In this document: piece by piece, positions 52,803 through 60,610 of the stretch
How the letters are laid out: every line of letters starts with the position of its first letter
How positions within the stretch are numbered: position 1 is the stretch's first letter
Assembly: GCA_017483305.1 (NCBI GenBank)
Contig: JAFULC010000022.1
Location: 1 to 64,000, forward strand
Source: Clostridia bacterium
GTDB lineage: Bacteria; Bacillota; Clostridia; Oscillospirales; CAG-272
DNA length: 64,000 nt
Direction: 5' to 3'
Notes under the pieces: model-generated
Told to the model about the DNA's origin: nothing
What the model saw: the letters and a program-made list of their open reading frames with translations, nothing else
Database searches by the model: none
Position numbers and translations under genes: made by a program

Positions 52803-53591
52803 ATGAAGACATATAAGATTTTATTATCTCTTGCGCTTATTCTTGCTTTTGCTCTCTCGATCCCGTGCGCTGCTATGGCGGCTGACAGCGATGCCGCGGC
52901 AGGAGATTACGTGGTCGACGGGGCTAATATGCTCACGAACGTCGAAGAAAAAATGCTTGAGGATCTGATAGCCGAATTCGTTGAGAAAAACGGATTTGAC
53001 CTTTACGTTGTTACGATAAGTAGCCGAGGCTCTAAGTCGATGTATCAGTTCGCCCGTGACGTATATAGCGGCGGCGAGGACGGAATTATTCTGCTTGTCG
53101 AGTACGTATGGGGAGGGAATGACAACGAGTTCTGGATAGAGCCCTTTGGATACGGTGACTACGCGTTCAACTCGTACGGCATTCTTTACATTGAGGATGA
53201 GATCGTTGGCAATCTTGCCGATGAGGATTTTTACGGCGGATTTGAGGAGTTTATTGATCTTGCGGATGATTTTCTCCGTGAGGCACGCGAGGGCGAGCCT
53301 TACTCTGAAAGCAACGAAAGAAGAAAGACCGAGGATATTGTTTTAACATACGTTATAATTTTTATTGCTTCGCTTGCGGTCGGACTGATCACGGTCTCCG
53401 TGATGAAGAAAAAAATGAACAACGCGCGCCCTCAAAAGCTTGCTCACGATTATATTAAGCGTGGAAGCTTTAATCTTAAGGTGCACCGCGACATCTTCCT
53501 ATACAGTCAGGTGACCCGCACACGAAAGAGCAATTCGAGCTCGTCGGGTGGTGGAGGCTCACGCGGAAGCGGCGGCGGACGTAAATTCTGA
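52803..53591 (+). CDS. ydjH: TPM-domain membrane protein (YdjH/YgcG-like)
   Basis: A 262-residue protein with a signal peptide (about 1-26), an extracytoplasmic TPM domain (about 35-160, DGANMLTNVEEKMLEDLIAEF and a GYGDYAFNSYG segment), one membrane helix (about 180-200), and a Ser/Gly-rich cytoplasmic end (SSSGGGGSRGSGGGRKF). This is the YdjH/YgcG layout. GGTGAG precedes ATG 52803. Third gene of the SPFH-zinc ribbon-TPM operon; a strong terminator follows. Confidence 0.85.
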   Translation: MKTYKILLSLALILAFALSIPCAAMAADSDAAAGDYVVDGANMLTNVEEKMLEDLIAEFVEKNGFDLYVVTISSRGSKSMYQFARDVYSGGEDGIILLVEYVWGGNDNEFWIEPFGYGDYAFNSYGILYIEDEIVGNLADEDFYGGFEEFIDLADDFLREAREGEPYSESNERRKTEDIVLTYVIIFIASLAVGLITVSVMKKKMNNARPQKLAHDYIKRGSFNLKVHRDIFLYSQVTRTRKSNSSSSGGGGSRGSGGGRKF

Positions 53592-53612
53592 TCGAATTGA
53601 ATTTTGAGAATA

Positions 53613-53647
53613 AAAAATCCCGACAGGAGATCCTGTCGGGATTTTGT
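53613..53647. terminator. Bidirectional terminator between the TPM and AEC genes
   Basis: AAATCCCGACAGGA pairs perfectly with TCCTGTCGGGATTT; A-run before, T-rich after. Serves both converging genes. Confidence 0.9.
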
Positions 53648-53648
53648 G

Positions 53649-54605
53649 TTATAAGCTCAATATATATTGCGCTACTGTGAGGGTGAGCGGAATAGTCAAT
53701 ACGGCGAGGAGCGACGAGGTGCCGACCGCCAGCGAGGCGTAGACCGGGGAAACGTCGTATTCCTCCGACATCATTGTTGTCGATGCAGCCGACGGAAGCG
53801 CCGCGGCGGCGGTGAGGAATATTCCGTAGGGCTCGGGAAGTCTTATAAGCTTTGCTATCAGACAAATGATAAGCGGAAGCACGACGAGCTTTATTACGTT
53901 GAAGTAATAGAGCTGCCAGGTCGTGAATATTTTTTTCGGCTTTTGGGTTGCTATCAAGGCTCCCGTGACGAGCAGGGAGATCGGGGTGCACAGGTTCATA
54001 AGATACTGTGCCGCTTTTGTGAAAAATTCGGGGATCTCAAACGAAAGCACGGGATTTTTCAGAAGATAGAGTCCAAATCCGATAAGGCAGGGGATCGTAC
54101 CGAAGTTGACAAGCACCTTTCTGACCGTTATTTTTACGTCGCTTCTGTTGCGGGCGTAGATGGCAAGTCCCCAGGTCCAGAGCAGGATGTTGAAGCTGAC
54201 GACGAGGAAGGATGCCATAAAGAGTCCCTTGCCCGGGAGTATTGCCTCGAATATCGGGAAGCCGATGAAGGCACAGTTGGCAAAAATGAGGGCAAACTCG
54301 GTGACCTTACGGTCATCGGGGATTTTTTTCAAGGGAAGGGCGACGAAAAACGCGATGAGTGCGAGCAGGGCGTGGAAAATGAAGCCCACGACTATCATTG
54401 TTCCTGCCAATTTGACGTTTTCCTCGGAATATTCGGCGCTTGAGAGCGAATATACGAGCATTGCAGGCTGACCTATCGCAAGGATGATCTTTGCCATCTT
54501 TTTTGACGCAACATCGTCGATCACCTTGACCTTACGGCAGAGAAAGCCGATCGCCATAATGACAAACAAGGTTAAAACGACGGTATTAAGAGCGGTGAAA
54601 TCCAT
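53649..54605 (-). CDS. AEC-family transporter
   Basis: A 318-residue membrane protein with ten hydrophobic segments, arranged as two inverted five-helix repeats as expected for auxin efflux carrier family proteins. NCAFIGFPIFEAILP in the fifth helix region and LPSAASTTMMSEEY near the C terminus are family-like. Such proteins export or import organic acids or malonate-type compounds; the substrate is not predictable. It starts 3 bp after the glycosylase gene ends on the minus strand (GGAGG in the glycosylase tail). Confidence 0.88.
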   Translation of the reverse strand: MDFTALNTVVLTLFVIMAIGFLCRKVKVIDDVASKKMAKIILAIGQPAMLVYSLSSAEYSEENVKLAGTMIVVGFIFHALLALIAFFVALPLKKIPDDRKVTEFALIFANCAFIGFPIFEAILPGKGLFMASFLVVSFNILLWTWGLAIYARNRSDVKITVRKVLVNFGTIPCLIGFGLYLLKNPVLSFEIPEFFTKAAQYLMNLCTPISLLVTGALIATQKPKKIFTTWQLYYFNVIKLVVLPLIICLIAKLIRLPEPYGIFLTAAAALPSAASTTMMSEEYDVSPVYASLAVGTSSLLAVLTIPLTLTVAQYILSL

Positions 54606-54608
54606 AAA

Positions 54609-55157
54609 TTATTCCTCCGATAGCTTTTCCTTTATCCTCTTCATATCCTCAAGCATATCCTCTTTTTTACGAGGGTCGCGCAGAAGTGCCGCAGGGTGAT
54701 ATACTGCGGTCATAAGATAGTTGCCCTTTTTGAACCAGATACCGTGCTCCTTGGTAATCTTGAAGTCGGGCTTGATGAGGCGCATCGCGGATATTCTGCC
54801 CAGGCAGACTATCACCTTGGGATTGATCAGTGCGACCTGCTCGCGAAGATAGTCTATGCAGGCGTCCTCCTCGTCGGGCAACGGGTCGCGGTTTTTGGGC
54901 GGGCGGCATTTGAGGATGTTGGCTATGTAGACGTCCTCGCGCTTGATATCGACTGCGCAGAGGAATTTATCGAGCAGCTGTCCTGCGCGACCGACGAAGG
55001 GAACACCCGAAAGGTCCTCCTGCTCGCCGGGGGCTTCGCCGATAAACATAAGAGTGGCTTTTTCGTTACCTGTGCCGAAAACGCAGTTTGTTCTCGTTTT
55101 ATGGAGCTCGCATTTGTCGCACTCGGCGCATCTCTTTTTGAGGTCATCCCATCCCAT
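54609..55157 (-). CDS. Uracil-DNA glycosylase, family 4-like
   Basis: A 182-residue Fe-S uracil-DNA glycosylase. N-terminal cysteines C10, C13, C16 and C25 sit near the start, and further Cys occur in ILKCRPPKNR and VCLGRIS. Motif A is GEAPGEQED and the C-terminal motif is YHPAALLRD. It removes uracil from DNA. First gene of a minus-strand pair with the AEC transporter, which is an unrelated function, so the operon seems coincidental. Confidence 0.9.
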   Translation of the reverse strand: MGWDDLKKRCAECDKCELHKTRTNCVFGTGNEKATLMFIGEAPGEQEDLSGVPFVGRAGQLLDKFLCAVDIKREDVYIANILKCRPPKNRDPLPDEEDACIDYLREQVALINPKVIVCLGRISAMRLIKPDFKITKEHGIWFKKGNYLMTAVYHPAALLRDPRKKEDMLEDMKRIKEKLSEE

Positions 55158-55210
55158 ATATCTTTACCGTCCTTTATGAATTTTATGTGTAATTTGCTGT
55201 ATTTACAATC

Positions 55211-55239
55211 ATTATATCAAAGATCGCCCCCGATTTCAA
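55211..55239 (-). promoter_or_regulatory. Promoter of the uracil-DNA glycosylase gene
   Basis: On the minus strand: TTGAAA (55234-55239), 17-bp spacer, TATAAT (55211-55216). The -35 lies within a terminator hairpin. Confidence 0.75.
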
Positions 55240-55259
55240 GGGTCGGGAGCGATTTTTTT
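55223..55259. terminator. Hairpin terminator downstream of mecA
   Basis: ATCGCCCCCGA pairs imperfectly with TCGGGAGCGAT. The T7 run is on the plus-strand side; for mecA (minus strand) the hairpin has only a weak T tract, so termination efficiency is uncertain. Confidence 0.6.
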
Positions 55260-55277
55260 GTCATATTTGCACTTTTT

Positions 55278-55979
55278 TCAGTAATTGCTGAGTGTTTCGA
55301 TGGCTTTCTCACGGCAGATGACCTTGCCGTGCTCGTTTACGTAGCTTAAAAGGCAATCGGGGTTTTCGCGCCTGCCGTATTCGAGGATGAAGGTGAGCTT
55401 GTCGAGTCTTGAATATGCCGACATGCCTACGTCGAGCAGTAAAAGGTAATACTTGCCCTCGTCGTCGGCAAAGGCGTGACTTTGAGCGCGGATGTCGGCG
55501 CGATGCAATGCTTTGCAGACGGCAAAAAGATCCTCGGGCTCGGCAAAGGAGAATGCGATACGCGAGCTTTTTGCGAGCGGTTTTTCTTCTGTGGCGAGGC
55601 TTTGTGGGGCGATTTGGGCAAGATCGGCAGAGCGTCCTTCGGGCAGACGCGGTGCTCTTTGCCGTTGCTCTACTGTCTGCTCCTTTGAAGCGATCGGACT
55701 TTTTACCCGTTCCTCTATCGGTGTCGCGGTCTCGCAGAGCTGACTCTTTGTGACGAAAAGCTCACAGCCGCCGTGCTTCGAGGTGTAAAGCTGGACGAAT
55801 ATCTCCTCACCCTCGGTGTTAAATCCGATCTGGTCTCTGGCTCTCTCCAGCAGGGAACGGATTGCCTTTCTCGTGCCTGCGTTTGCACAGTCGCTCTCGT
55901 TGCCTAAGTGATATTTTCTCATATCGCTTTCGTCGAGCATTATTTTCAGCTTGGTGTTGCTTATAAGTATTAATTCCAT
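55278..55979 (-). CDS. mecA: Adaptor protein MecA
   Basis: A 233-residue MecA. The N-terminal substrate-binding domain (about 1-80: MELILISNTKLKIML, then CELFVTKSQL), a charged variable linker (about 85-145), and the C-terminal ClpC-binding domain (about 150-233: FSFAEPEDLFAVCKALH, EGKYYLLLLDVG, ILEYGRREN, NEHGKVICREKAIETL) match the family well. MecA delivers proteins to ClpCP and activates ClpC. On the minus strand ATG 55979 has GGAG nine bases upstream; ATGs at 55994 and 56006 in the same frame are less likely. Confidence 0.85.
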   Translation of the reverse strand: MELILISNTKLKIMLDESDMRKYHLGNESDCANAGTRKAIRSLLERARDQIGFNTEGEEIFVQLYTSKHGGCELFVTKSQLCETATPIEERVKSPIASKEQTVEQRQRAPRLPEGRSADLAQIAPQSLATEEKPLAKSSRIAFSFAEPEDLFAVCKALHRADIRAQSHAFADDEGKYYLLLLDVGMSAYSRLDKLTFILEYGRRENPDCLLSYVNEHGKVICREKAIETLSNY

Positions 55980-56043
55980 ATGTATGATCTCCATTCCGCC
56001 GCGCACGGCGGCACAAATCCCTTCGGGGTATCTTCTTATTATA

Positions 56044-56072
56044 ATTATAATACGGATCGGTGAAAATTGTAA
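56044..56072 (-). promoter_or_regulatory. Promoter of mecA
   Basis: On the minus strand: TTACAA (56067-56072), 17-bp spacer, TATAAT (56044-56049). An inverted repeat, AACCCCT...AGGGGTT (56071-56102), touches the -35 and could be an operator. Confidence 0.7.
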
Positions 56073-56131
56073 CCCCTAAATTTATGGTAATTTTGAGGGG
56101 TTGGGGGAGAGATGGATTTGTTTTTTGTTTA

Positions 56132-56160
56132 TTGACAAATATTGTTAAGGGTGGTATAAT
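56132..56160 (+). promoter_or_regulatory. Consensus promoter of the leucine-rich-repeat lipoprotein gene
   Basis: TTGACA at 56132-56137, 17-bp spacer, TATAAT at 56155-56160 with TG one base before: a full consensus match. A hairpin, GAGCTACGCA-TTTGGG-TGCGTAGCTT (56173-56198), follows near the 5' end of the RNA and may stabilise it. Confidence 0.9.
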
Positions 56161-56235
56161 TAGTTCATTGATGAGCTACGCATTTGGGTGCGTAGCTTCG
56201 TATACGAGTTTTCGATTTTCATGGAGGAAGGACAA

Positions 56236-57831
56236 ATGAAAAAAGCATCGTTATTGGTGGTTTTATTGGTTTTGACGTTTTGCTTGCTAACTTTGGCGGC
56301 GTGTGACGGCTTGAACGGTGAGGAAACCACCGAAGAACATATTTGTTCATTTGGTGAATGGGCTATAATAAAGGAAGCGACTTGTACCAAGATGGGTGAG
56401 CAGGAGCGCGCTTGTGCTTGCGGTGAAAAGGAAACACAGAGTATTGATGCCCTCGGACATAAATACGAATCTGTAGTAACCGAACCCACCGCAACGAAGA
56501 ATGGACTTGCGGTGTATACCTGCTCCGTTTGTGGTGATTTCTATAATGAGGTAATAAAACCTATTGATTTTACTGTTAATTCACGCAATAGAACGAAAAT
56601 CGGTTATACGGGTGAAATGGGCGAGCAACTTATCATTCCCGACGTTTTTTGCGATAATGACGGTATATGGTATCGCGTTACGGGTATATACGATCGCGCA
56701 TTCGAGGATTGCAGCAATCTGACGAGCATAACTATCCCCGATGGCGTTACGAGTATAGACGACCGTGCGTTCGAGGAATGCAGTGCTTTGACGAGTGTTA
56801 TTTTCGGTGAAAACAGCCAACTTAAAAGCATTGGTGATTATGTGTTCAAGGAATGCAGTGCTTTGACGAGCGTTATTTTCTGCGAAAACAGCCAACTTAA
56901 AAGCATTGGTGATTCTGCGTTCGAGGAATGCAGTGCTTTGACGAGCGTTATTTTCGGCGAAAACAGCAAACTCACGAGCATTGGCTCTGATGCGTTCAGC
57001 GGTTGTAGTGGACTGACGAGTATAACGATCCCCGACGGTGTCACGAGCATTGGTCAGTATGCGTTCGATGGTTGCATAGGTGTGATTCAAATAGAAAACG
57101 GGATGTCTTACGTAGATAAATGGATAATTGATTGCGACACCGATATCACACAGGCAGTTCTACGCGAAGGTACGGTAGGCATTGGCGGTGGTGCATTCTG
57201 GGGATGTGAAAGTTTGCCCAGTATAACTATACCCAACGGCATTACGAGTATTGGTGATTCTGCGTTCGCGAATTGCGATAATCTGACGAGCGTTGTTTTT
57301 GAAGAAAACAGTCAGCTTACGAGCATTGGGTATTTTGCGTTCGACGGTTGCAGCAGTTTGACGAGTATAGTTATACCCGATGGCGTATGGATCATTGATG
57401 GTTATACGTTCTACGGTTGCAGTAGTCTGACGAGCGTAGCTTTCGGAGAAAACAGCCAGCTTACGAACATTGGTTCTCATGCGTTCAGCGGTTGTAGTAG
57501 CCTGACGAGTATAACGATCCCGGATAGCGTAAAGATCATTGCCGATTATGTGTTCGACGGTTGCAGTAGTCTGACGAGCGTTACTTGCGGCGAAAACAGC
57601 CAGCTTATTTTCATTGGCGATTATGCGTTTATCGGCTGCAGTAGTCTTGCGTGCATAACTATCCCCGATAGCGTAACGGGCATAGGCCATTATGCGTTCA
57701 ATGATTGCAGTAATTTAACGACTGTTTATTACACGGGAAGCGAGGAAAAATGGGCGGAGATAATTATTGGTTGGGATAATCCTTATCTTACAAACGCTAC
57801 GATAGTTTACAACTACGTTCCCGAGGAATAA
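56236..57831 (+). CDS. BspA-like leucine-rich-repeat lipoprotein
   Basis: A 531-residue surface lipoprotein. The signal peptide ends in the lipobox LAAC with the lipidated Cys at residue 23. A Cys-rich region with CACG and CSVCG pairs and a GHKYESV motif (about 30-110) precedes a long array of LRR_5/BspA-type repeats (about 145-500) of 23 or 25 residues, with the recurrent C-S-x-L-T-S-I/V core. Three 75-bp DNA units starting at 56770, 56845 and 56920 are nearly identical, showing recent duplication. Likely adhesion or binding at the cell surface. AAGGA precedes ATG 56236; the frame from 56188 extends into the leader and is not used. Confidence 0.88.
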   Translation: MKKASLLVVLLVLTFCLLTLAACDGLNGEETTEEHICSFGEWAIIKEATCTKMGEQERACACGEKETQSIDALGHKYESVVTEPTATKNGLAVYTCSVCGDFYNEVIKPIDFTVNSRNRTKIGYTGEMGEQLIIPDVFCDNDGIWYRVTGIYDRAFEDCSNLTSITIPDGVTSIDDRAFEECSALTSVIFGENSQLKSIGDYVFKECSALTSVIFCENSQLKSIGDSAFEECSALTSVIFGENSKLTSIGSDAFSGCSGLTSITIPDGVTSIGQYAFDGCIGVIQIENGMSYVDKWIIDCDTDITQAVLREGTVGIGGGAFWGCESLPSITIPNGITSIGDSAFANCDNLTSVVFEENSQLTSIGYFAFDGCSSLTSIVIPDGVWIIDGYTFYGCSSLTSVAFGENSQLTNIGSHAFSGCSSLTSITIPDSVKIIADYVFDGCSSLTSVTCGENSQLIFIGDYAFIGCSSLACITIPDSVTGIGHYAFNDCSNLTTVYYTGSEEKWAEIIIGWDNPYLTNATIVYNYVPEE

Positions 57832-57847
57832 TTATGTTTTAAGATCA

Positions 57848-57875
57848 AAAGCGCGAGGGTGACCTCGCGCTTTCG
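57848..57875 (+). terminator. Hairpin after the lipoprotein gene
   Basis: AAAGCGCGAGG pairs perfectly with CCTCGCGCTTT around GTGA, 16 bp after the stop codon. The T run is short. Confidence 0.7.
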
Positions 57876-57892
57876 GTGTGTTTATGGATCTT

Positions 57893-57955
57893 AACGGTAC
57901 ACCTCATCTGTCAGTAACGGGACGTCGAGGACGTCGTCCCCTACGGTGTGTCTTG
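57893..57955. repeat. Remnant of intergenic repeats
   Basis: GACGTCGAGGACGTCGTCC contains an imperfect palindrome, preceded by ACACCTCATCTGTCAG. Both pieces resemble parts of intergenic repeats I associate with Clostridia; the second resembles the reverse complement of a GGATGAGG-type segment like that in the element at 18761. No coding potential. Confidence 0.45.
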
Positions 57956-57994
57956 GGGAAGGCTATTTTGAGGGGGATTTTTCAGGGGTGGTGA

Positions 57995-58023
57995 TTGACA
58001 ACAGATTTTTTAGATGCTATAAT
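57995..58023 (+). promoter_or_regulatory. Promoter of the nuclease-helicase gene
   Basis: TTGACA at 57995-58000, 17-bp spacer, TATAAT at 58018-58023 with TG one base before. Confidence 0.88.
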
Positions 58024-58083
58024 AGTATATGGTATTATTACTTTTTACGCAGGTATGTTTAACCGAGAGAAAGGAGGGCGACG

Positions 58084-60507
58084 ATGAGATACGATAACGA
58101 AAGAGATCATATAGAGATGTCGGTACGGGAGCTATGCGAGATGGCGCTTTTGCACGGCGATATCGATTGCCGTCGCCACTCCTCAAGCCGTCGCGAGCGC
58201 TCGGCGCAGGGTATGAAGATACATCAGAAAATTCAGACCTCCTTCGGTGCGCTTTATCACAGTGAGGTCGAGCTGCGCAATACGAGCAAGCTTGACGAGG
58301 TCTACTTTTATGTCAAGGGTCGTGCCGACGGAATAATATGTCATAACGGAAACTACACTGTCGACGAGATAAAGACTGTGGGAGATATACAATTTTCAAG
58401 TCGGGCGATTGACCAAAGACACTCGGCGCAGCTCTATTGCTACGCTTACTTTCTCTGCAAGACCAAGGAGCTTGACGGAGTTAACGCGAGGATAATCTAC
58501 TACAACGTCGATGACGGCGAGATCGAATATAACGAAAAATACGTGACGGTTGACGAGCTGCGGAGCTTTTATATGCAGCTTTTGTCGAAGGTGCTCTGGC
58601 GCGCGCGCTTTTTGAGAGAGCGGGCAAGAGAGAGAATGCCTGCGGCGGCGAGTGCGCGTTTTCCGTACGGGTCGCTTCGTGACAGTCAAGCCGAGATGAT
58701 AAAGGAGTGCTACCGCGACATAAAGCAAGGAAACAGACTTTTTTGTCAGGCGCCGACGGGCATAGGCAAGACGATCTCGACACTCTATCCGTCGGTCAGG
58801 CGGATGGGAGAGGGCTTTGCCGACAAGATCTTTTATCTGACGGCTAAGGCGAGCATTCGCCGTGAGGCCTTTTCGGCGGTCGGGAAGCTCAACGAGGGCG
58901 GTGCGCGGATAAAGGGATGCGTGCTTTCGTCCCGTGAGTTTATGTGCGCAAATCACGCGGCAAAGCTTCGCGGAGGACGGCTTTCGTCGAACTGCAATCC
59001 CGAGCTTTGTCCTTATGCGAAGGGGTATTACGATAAGTCGGGGGCGGCGATCGAGGAGCTTATGAAATCGGGAAATGCGTTTGACAGTACTACGGTCAAG
59101 GCGTTTGCTGCTGAGAGGGGAATCTGCCCTTACGAGCTCTCGCTTGATCTGTCGGAGCTTTGCGACGTTATTATTTGCGACTACAACTACGTTTTCTCGC
59201 CTACCGTTTATCTCAAGCGGTATTTTGACGATGGCGGTGAGCGCGGAAGATACATTTTCCTTGTGGACGAGGCTCACAATCTGCCTGATCGCGCGAGAGA
59301 TATGTTTTCCTCCAAGCTATGCAGTGAGGATATCGAGGCGATAGCCGCCATGCTTGGCGAGGAGTCCAAGCTGAGCGAGGCTTGTCTGTCCTTGCTTCGC
59401 GCGTTTGAGGAGCTTGAGAGGCTTTGCAGTAATGATATGAGCTATGACGCTGACGGAAACAGTGTCGGCTATTACGTCTCCAGGCAGTTGCCCGAGAATT
59501 TTTCGCGCGAGTTGGTTTCGTTTTCGGAGAGATGCGACGCGTGGATGAAGCATAATTTAGAGCATTCTGCTTACTATGCGGTTGAGGATATAAGCTTCAA
59601 GATATTTGAATTCAAGAAGGCGTGTGAGCTTTTTGACGGTCACTATCTGACGTTTATCAATACGGGCTCGGGTAAGACCTCGGTCCTGTTATACTGTCTT
59701 GATCCCTCGCACAATCTGTCGATCGCTCTCGAGAGAGCGGTGGCATCGGTGCTTTTCTCGGCGACGCTGACTCCTACGGAATATTTCGCCGACGTGCTCG
59801 GTGGAGGAGAGAAGGCGGTCTCTGTCGAGTTTGAGTCTCCGTTCCCGCGAGAAAATCTTTGCGTGGCGGCGGTCGACAGGATAAGCACACGGTATGAGGA
59901 CAGGGAGAAGTCATACAGAAAAATATCGGCTTGCATTGCGGCGACGGTGTCTGCAAAGGTGGGAAATTATATGGTCTTCTTCCCGTCGTACAGCTTTATG
60001 GAGGAGGTTCACAAGATCTTTCACGCCAAATATCCGAAGGTGACGACGCTTTTGCAGAAGAAAAATATGACCCCTGCCGAAAAGGAGGCTTATCTTTTGG
60101 ATTTCAAGGACGACGGACGGCTCAGGGTTGGATTTTGCGTGCTTGGGGGCTCGTTCTCCGAGGGAATAGATCTTCCCGGAAGGAGACTTATCGGGTCGAT
60201 CGTTGTGGGAGTCGGATTGCCCGGAATTTCGGATGAAAATAACATAATCCGCGACTATTACGAGGAAAAATGCGGCGCGGGCTACGACTACGCGTACACC
60301 TATCCCGGAATGAACTCGGTGCTTCAGGCGGTGGGCAGAGTTATACGCACCGAGACCGACCGAGGCATTGCCGTGCTGATCGACGATAGGTATGCCGAGG
60401 CTAAATACAGAGCTATCTTTCCTGAGTCGTGGAGGGGAATGAAATTTGCAGGAAATCCGTCGTCTCTTGCAGAAATCGCCCGAAGATTTTGGAAAAACGA
60501 GGAATAA
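58084..60507 (+). CDS. PD-(D/E)XK nuclease fused to a Rad3/DinG-like Fe-S helicase
   Basis: An 807-residue protein. The N-terminal domain (about 1-190) carries a RecB/Cas4-type nuclease signature with D82 (GRADG) and D94-E95-I-K97 (VDEIK). The helicase follows: Walker A PTGIGKT near 224-232, four or more Cys (CANHA...CNPELCPY...CPYEL) placed as in XPD-type Fe-S domains, DEAH at 395-398 (LVDEAHNL), and motif VI in LQAVGRVIRTETDRG. It should unwind and nick or degrade DNA. Similar fusions occur in Firmicutes; the role is unclear. AGGAGG precedes ATG 58084. Confidence 0.88.
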   Translation: MRYDNERDHIEMSVRELCEMALLHGDIDCRRHSSSRRERSAQGMKIHQKIQTSFGALYHSEVELRNTSKLDEVYFYVKGRADGIICHNGNYTVDEIKTVGDIQFSSRAIDQRHSAQLYCYAYFLCKTKELDGVNARIIYYNVDDGEIEYNEKYVTVDELRSFYMQLLSKVLWRARFLRERARERMPAAASARFPYGSLRDSQAEMIKECYRDIKQGNRLFCQAPTGIGKTISTLYPSVRRMGEGFADKIFYLTAKASIRREAFSAVGKLNEGGARIKGCVLSSREFMCANHAAKLRGGRLSSNCNPELCPYAKGYYDKSGAAIEELMKSGNAFDSTTVKAFAAERGICPYELSLDLSELCDVIICDYNYVFSPTVYLKRYFDDGGERGRYIFLVDEAHNLPDRARDMFSSKLCSEDIEAIAAMLGEESKLSEACLSLLRAFEELERLCSNDMSYDADGNSVGYYVSRQLPENFSRELVSFSERCDAWMKHNLEHSAYYAVEDISFKIFEFKKACELFDGHYLTFINTGSGKTSVLLYCLDPSHNLSIALERAVASVLFSATLTPTEYFADVLGGGEKAVSVEFESPFPRENLCVAAVDRISTRYEDREKSYRKISACIAATVSAKVGNYMVFFPSYSFMEEVHKIFHAKYPKVTTLLQKKNMTPAEKEAYLLDFKDDGRLRVGFCVLGGSFSEGIDLPGRRLIGSIVVGVGLPGISDENNIIRDYYEEKCGAGYDYAYTYPGMNSVLQAVGRVIRTETDRGIAVLIDDRYAEAKYRAIFPESWRGMKFAGNPSSLAEIARRFWKNEE

Positions 60508-60539
60508 TTAAAAAAATTTGCAAAAATTGAAAATACATC

Positions 60540-60568
60540 TTGCTTTTTTCTCGAAGGTGTGGTATAAT
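60540..60568 (+). promoter_or_regulatory. Promoter of the aspartate aminotransferase gene
   Basis: TTGCTT at 60540-60545, 17-bp spacer, TATAAT at 60563-60568 with TG one base before. Confidence 0.8.
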
Positions 60569-60610
60569 GTGTAATGTTGTGTAAAAAATGAAAAAACGGA
60601 GTAATTTTTG

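Noticed and set aside
53667..54443. 258-codon plus-strand frame opposite the AEC transporter
   Set aside because: Extremely charged and Gly/Cys/Asp-rich with no start signals; it is a shadow of the transporter gene.
56764..57720. Tandem DNA repeats resembling a CRISPR or satellite array
   Set aside because: The units are in frame, continuous without unique spacers, and encode the leucine-rich repeats of the lipoprotein.
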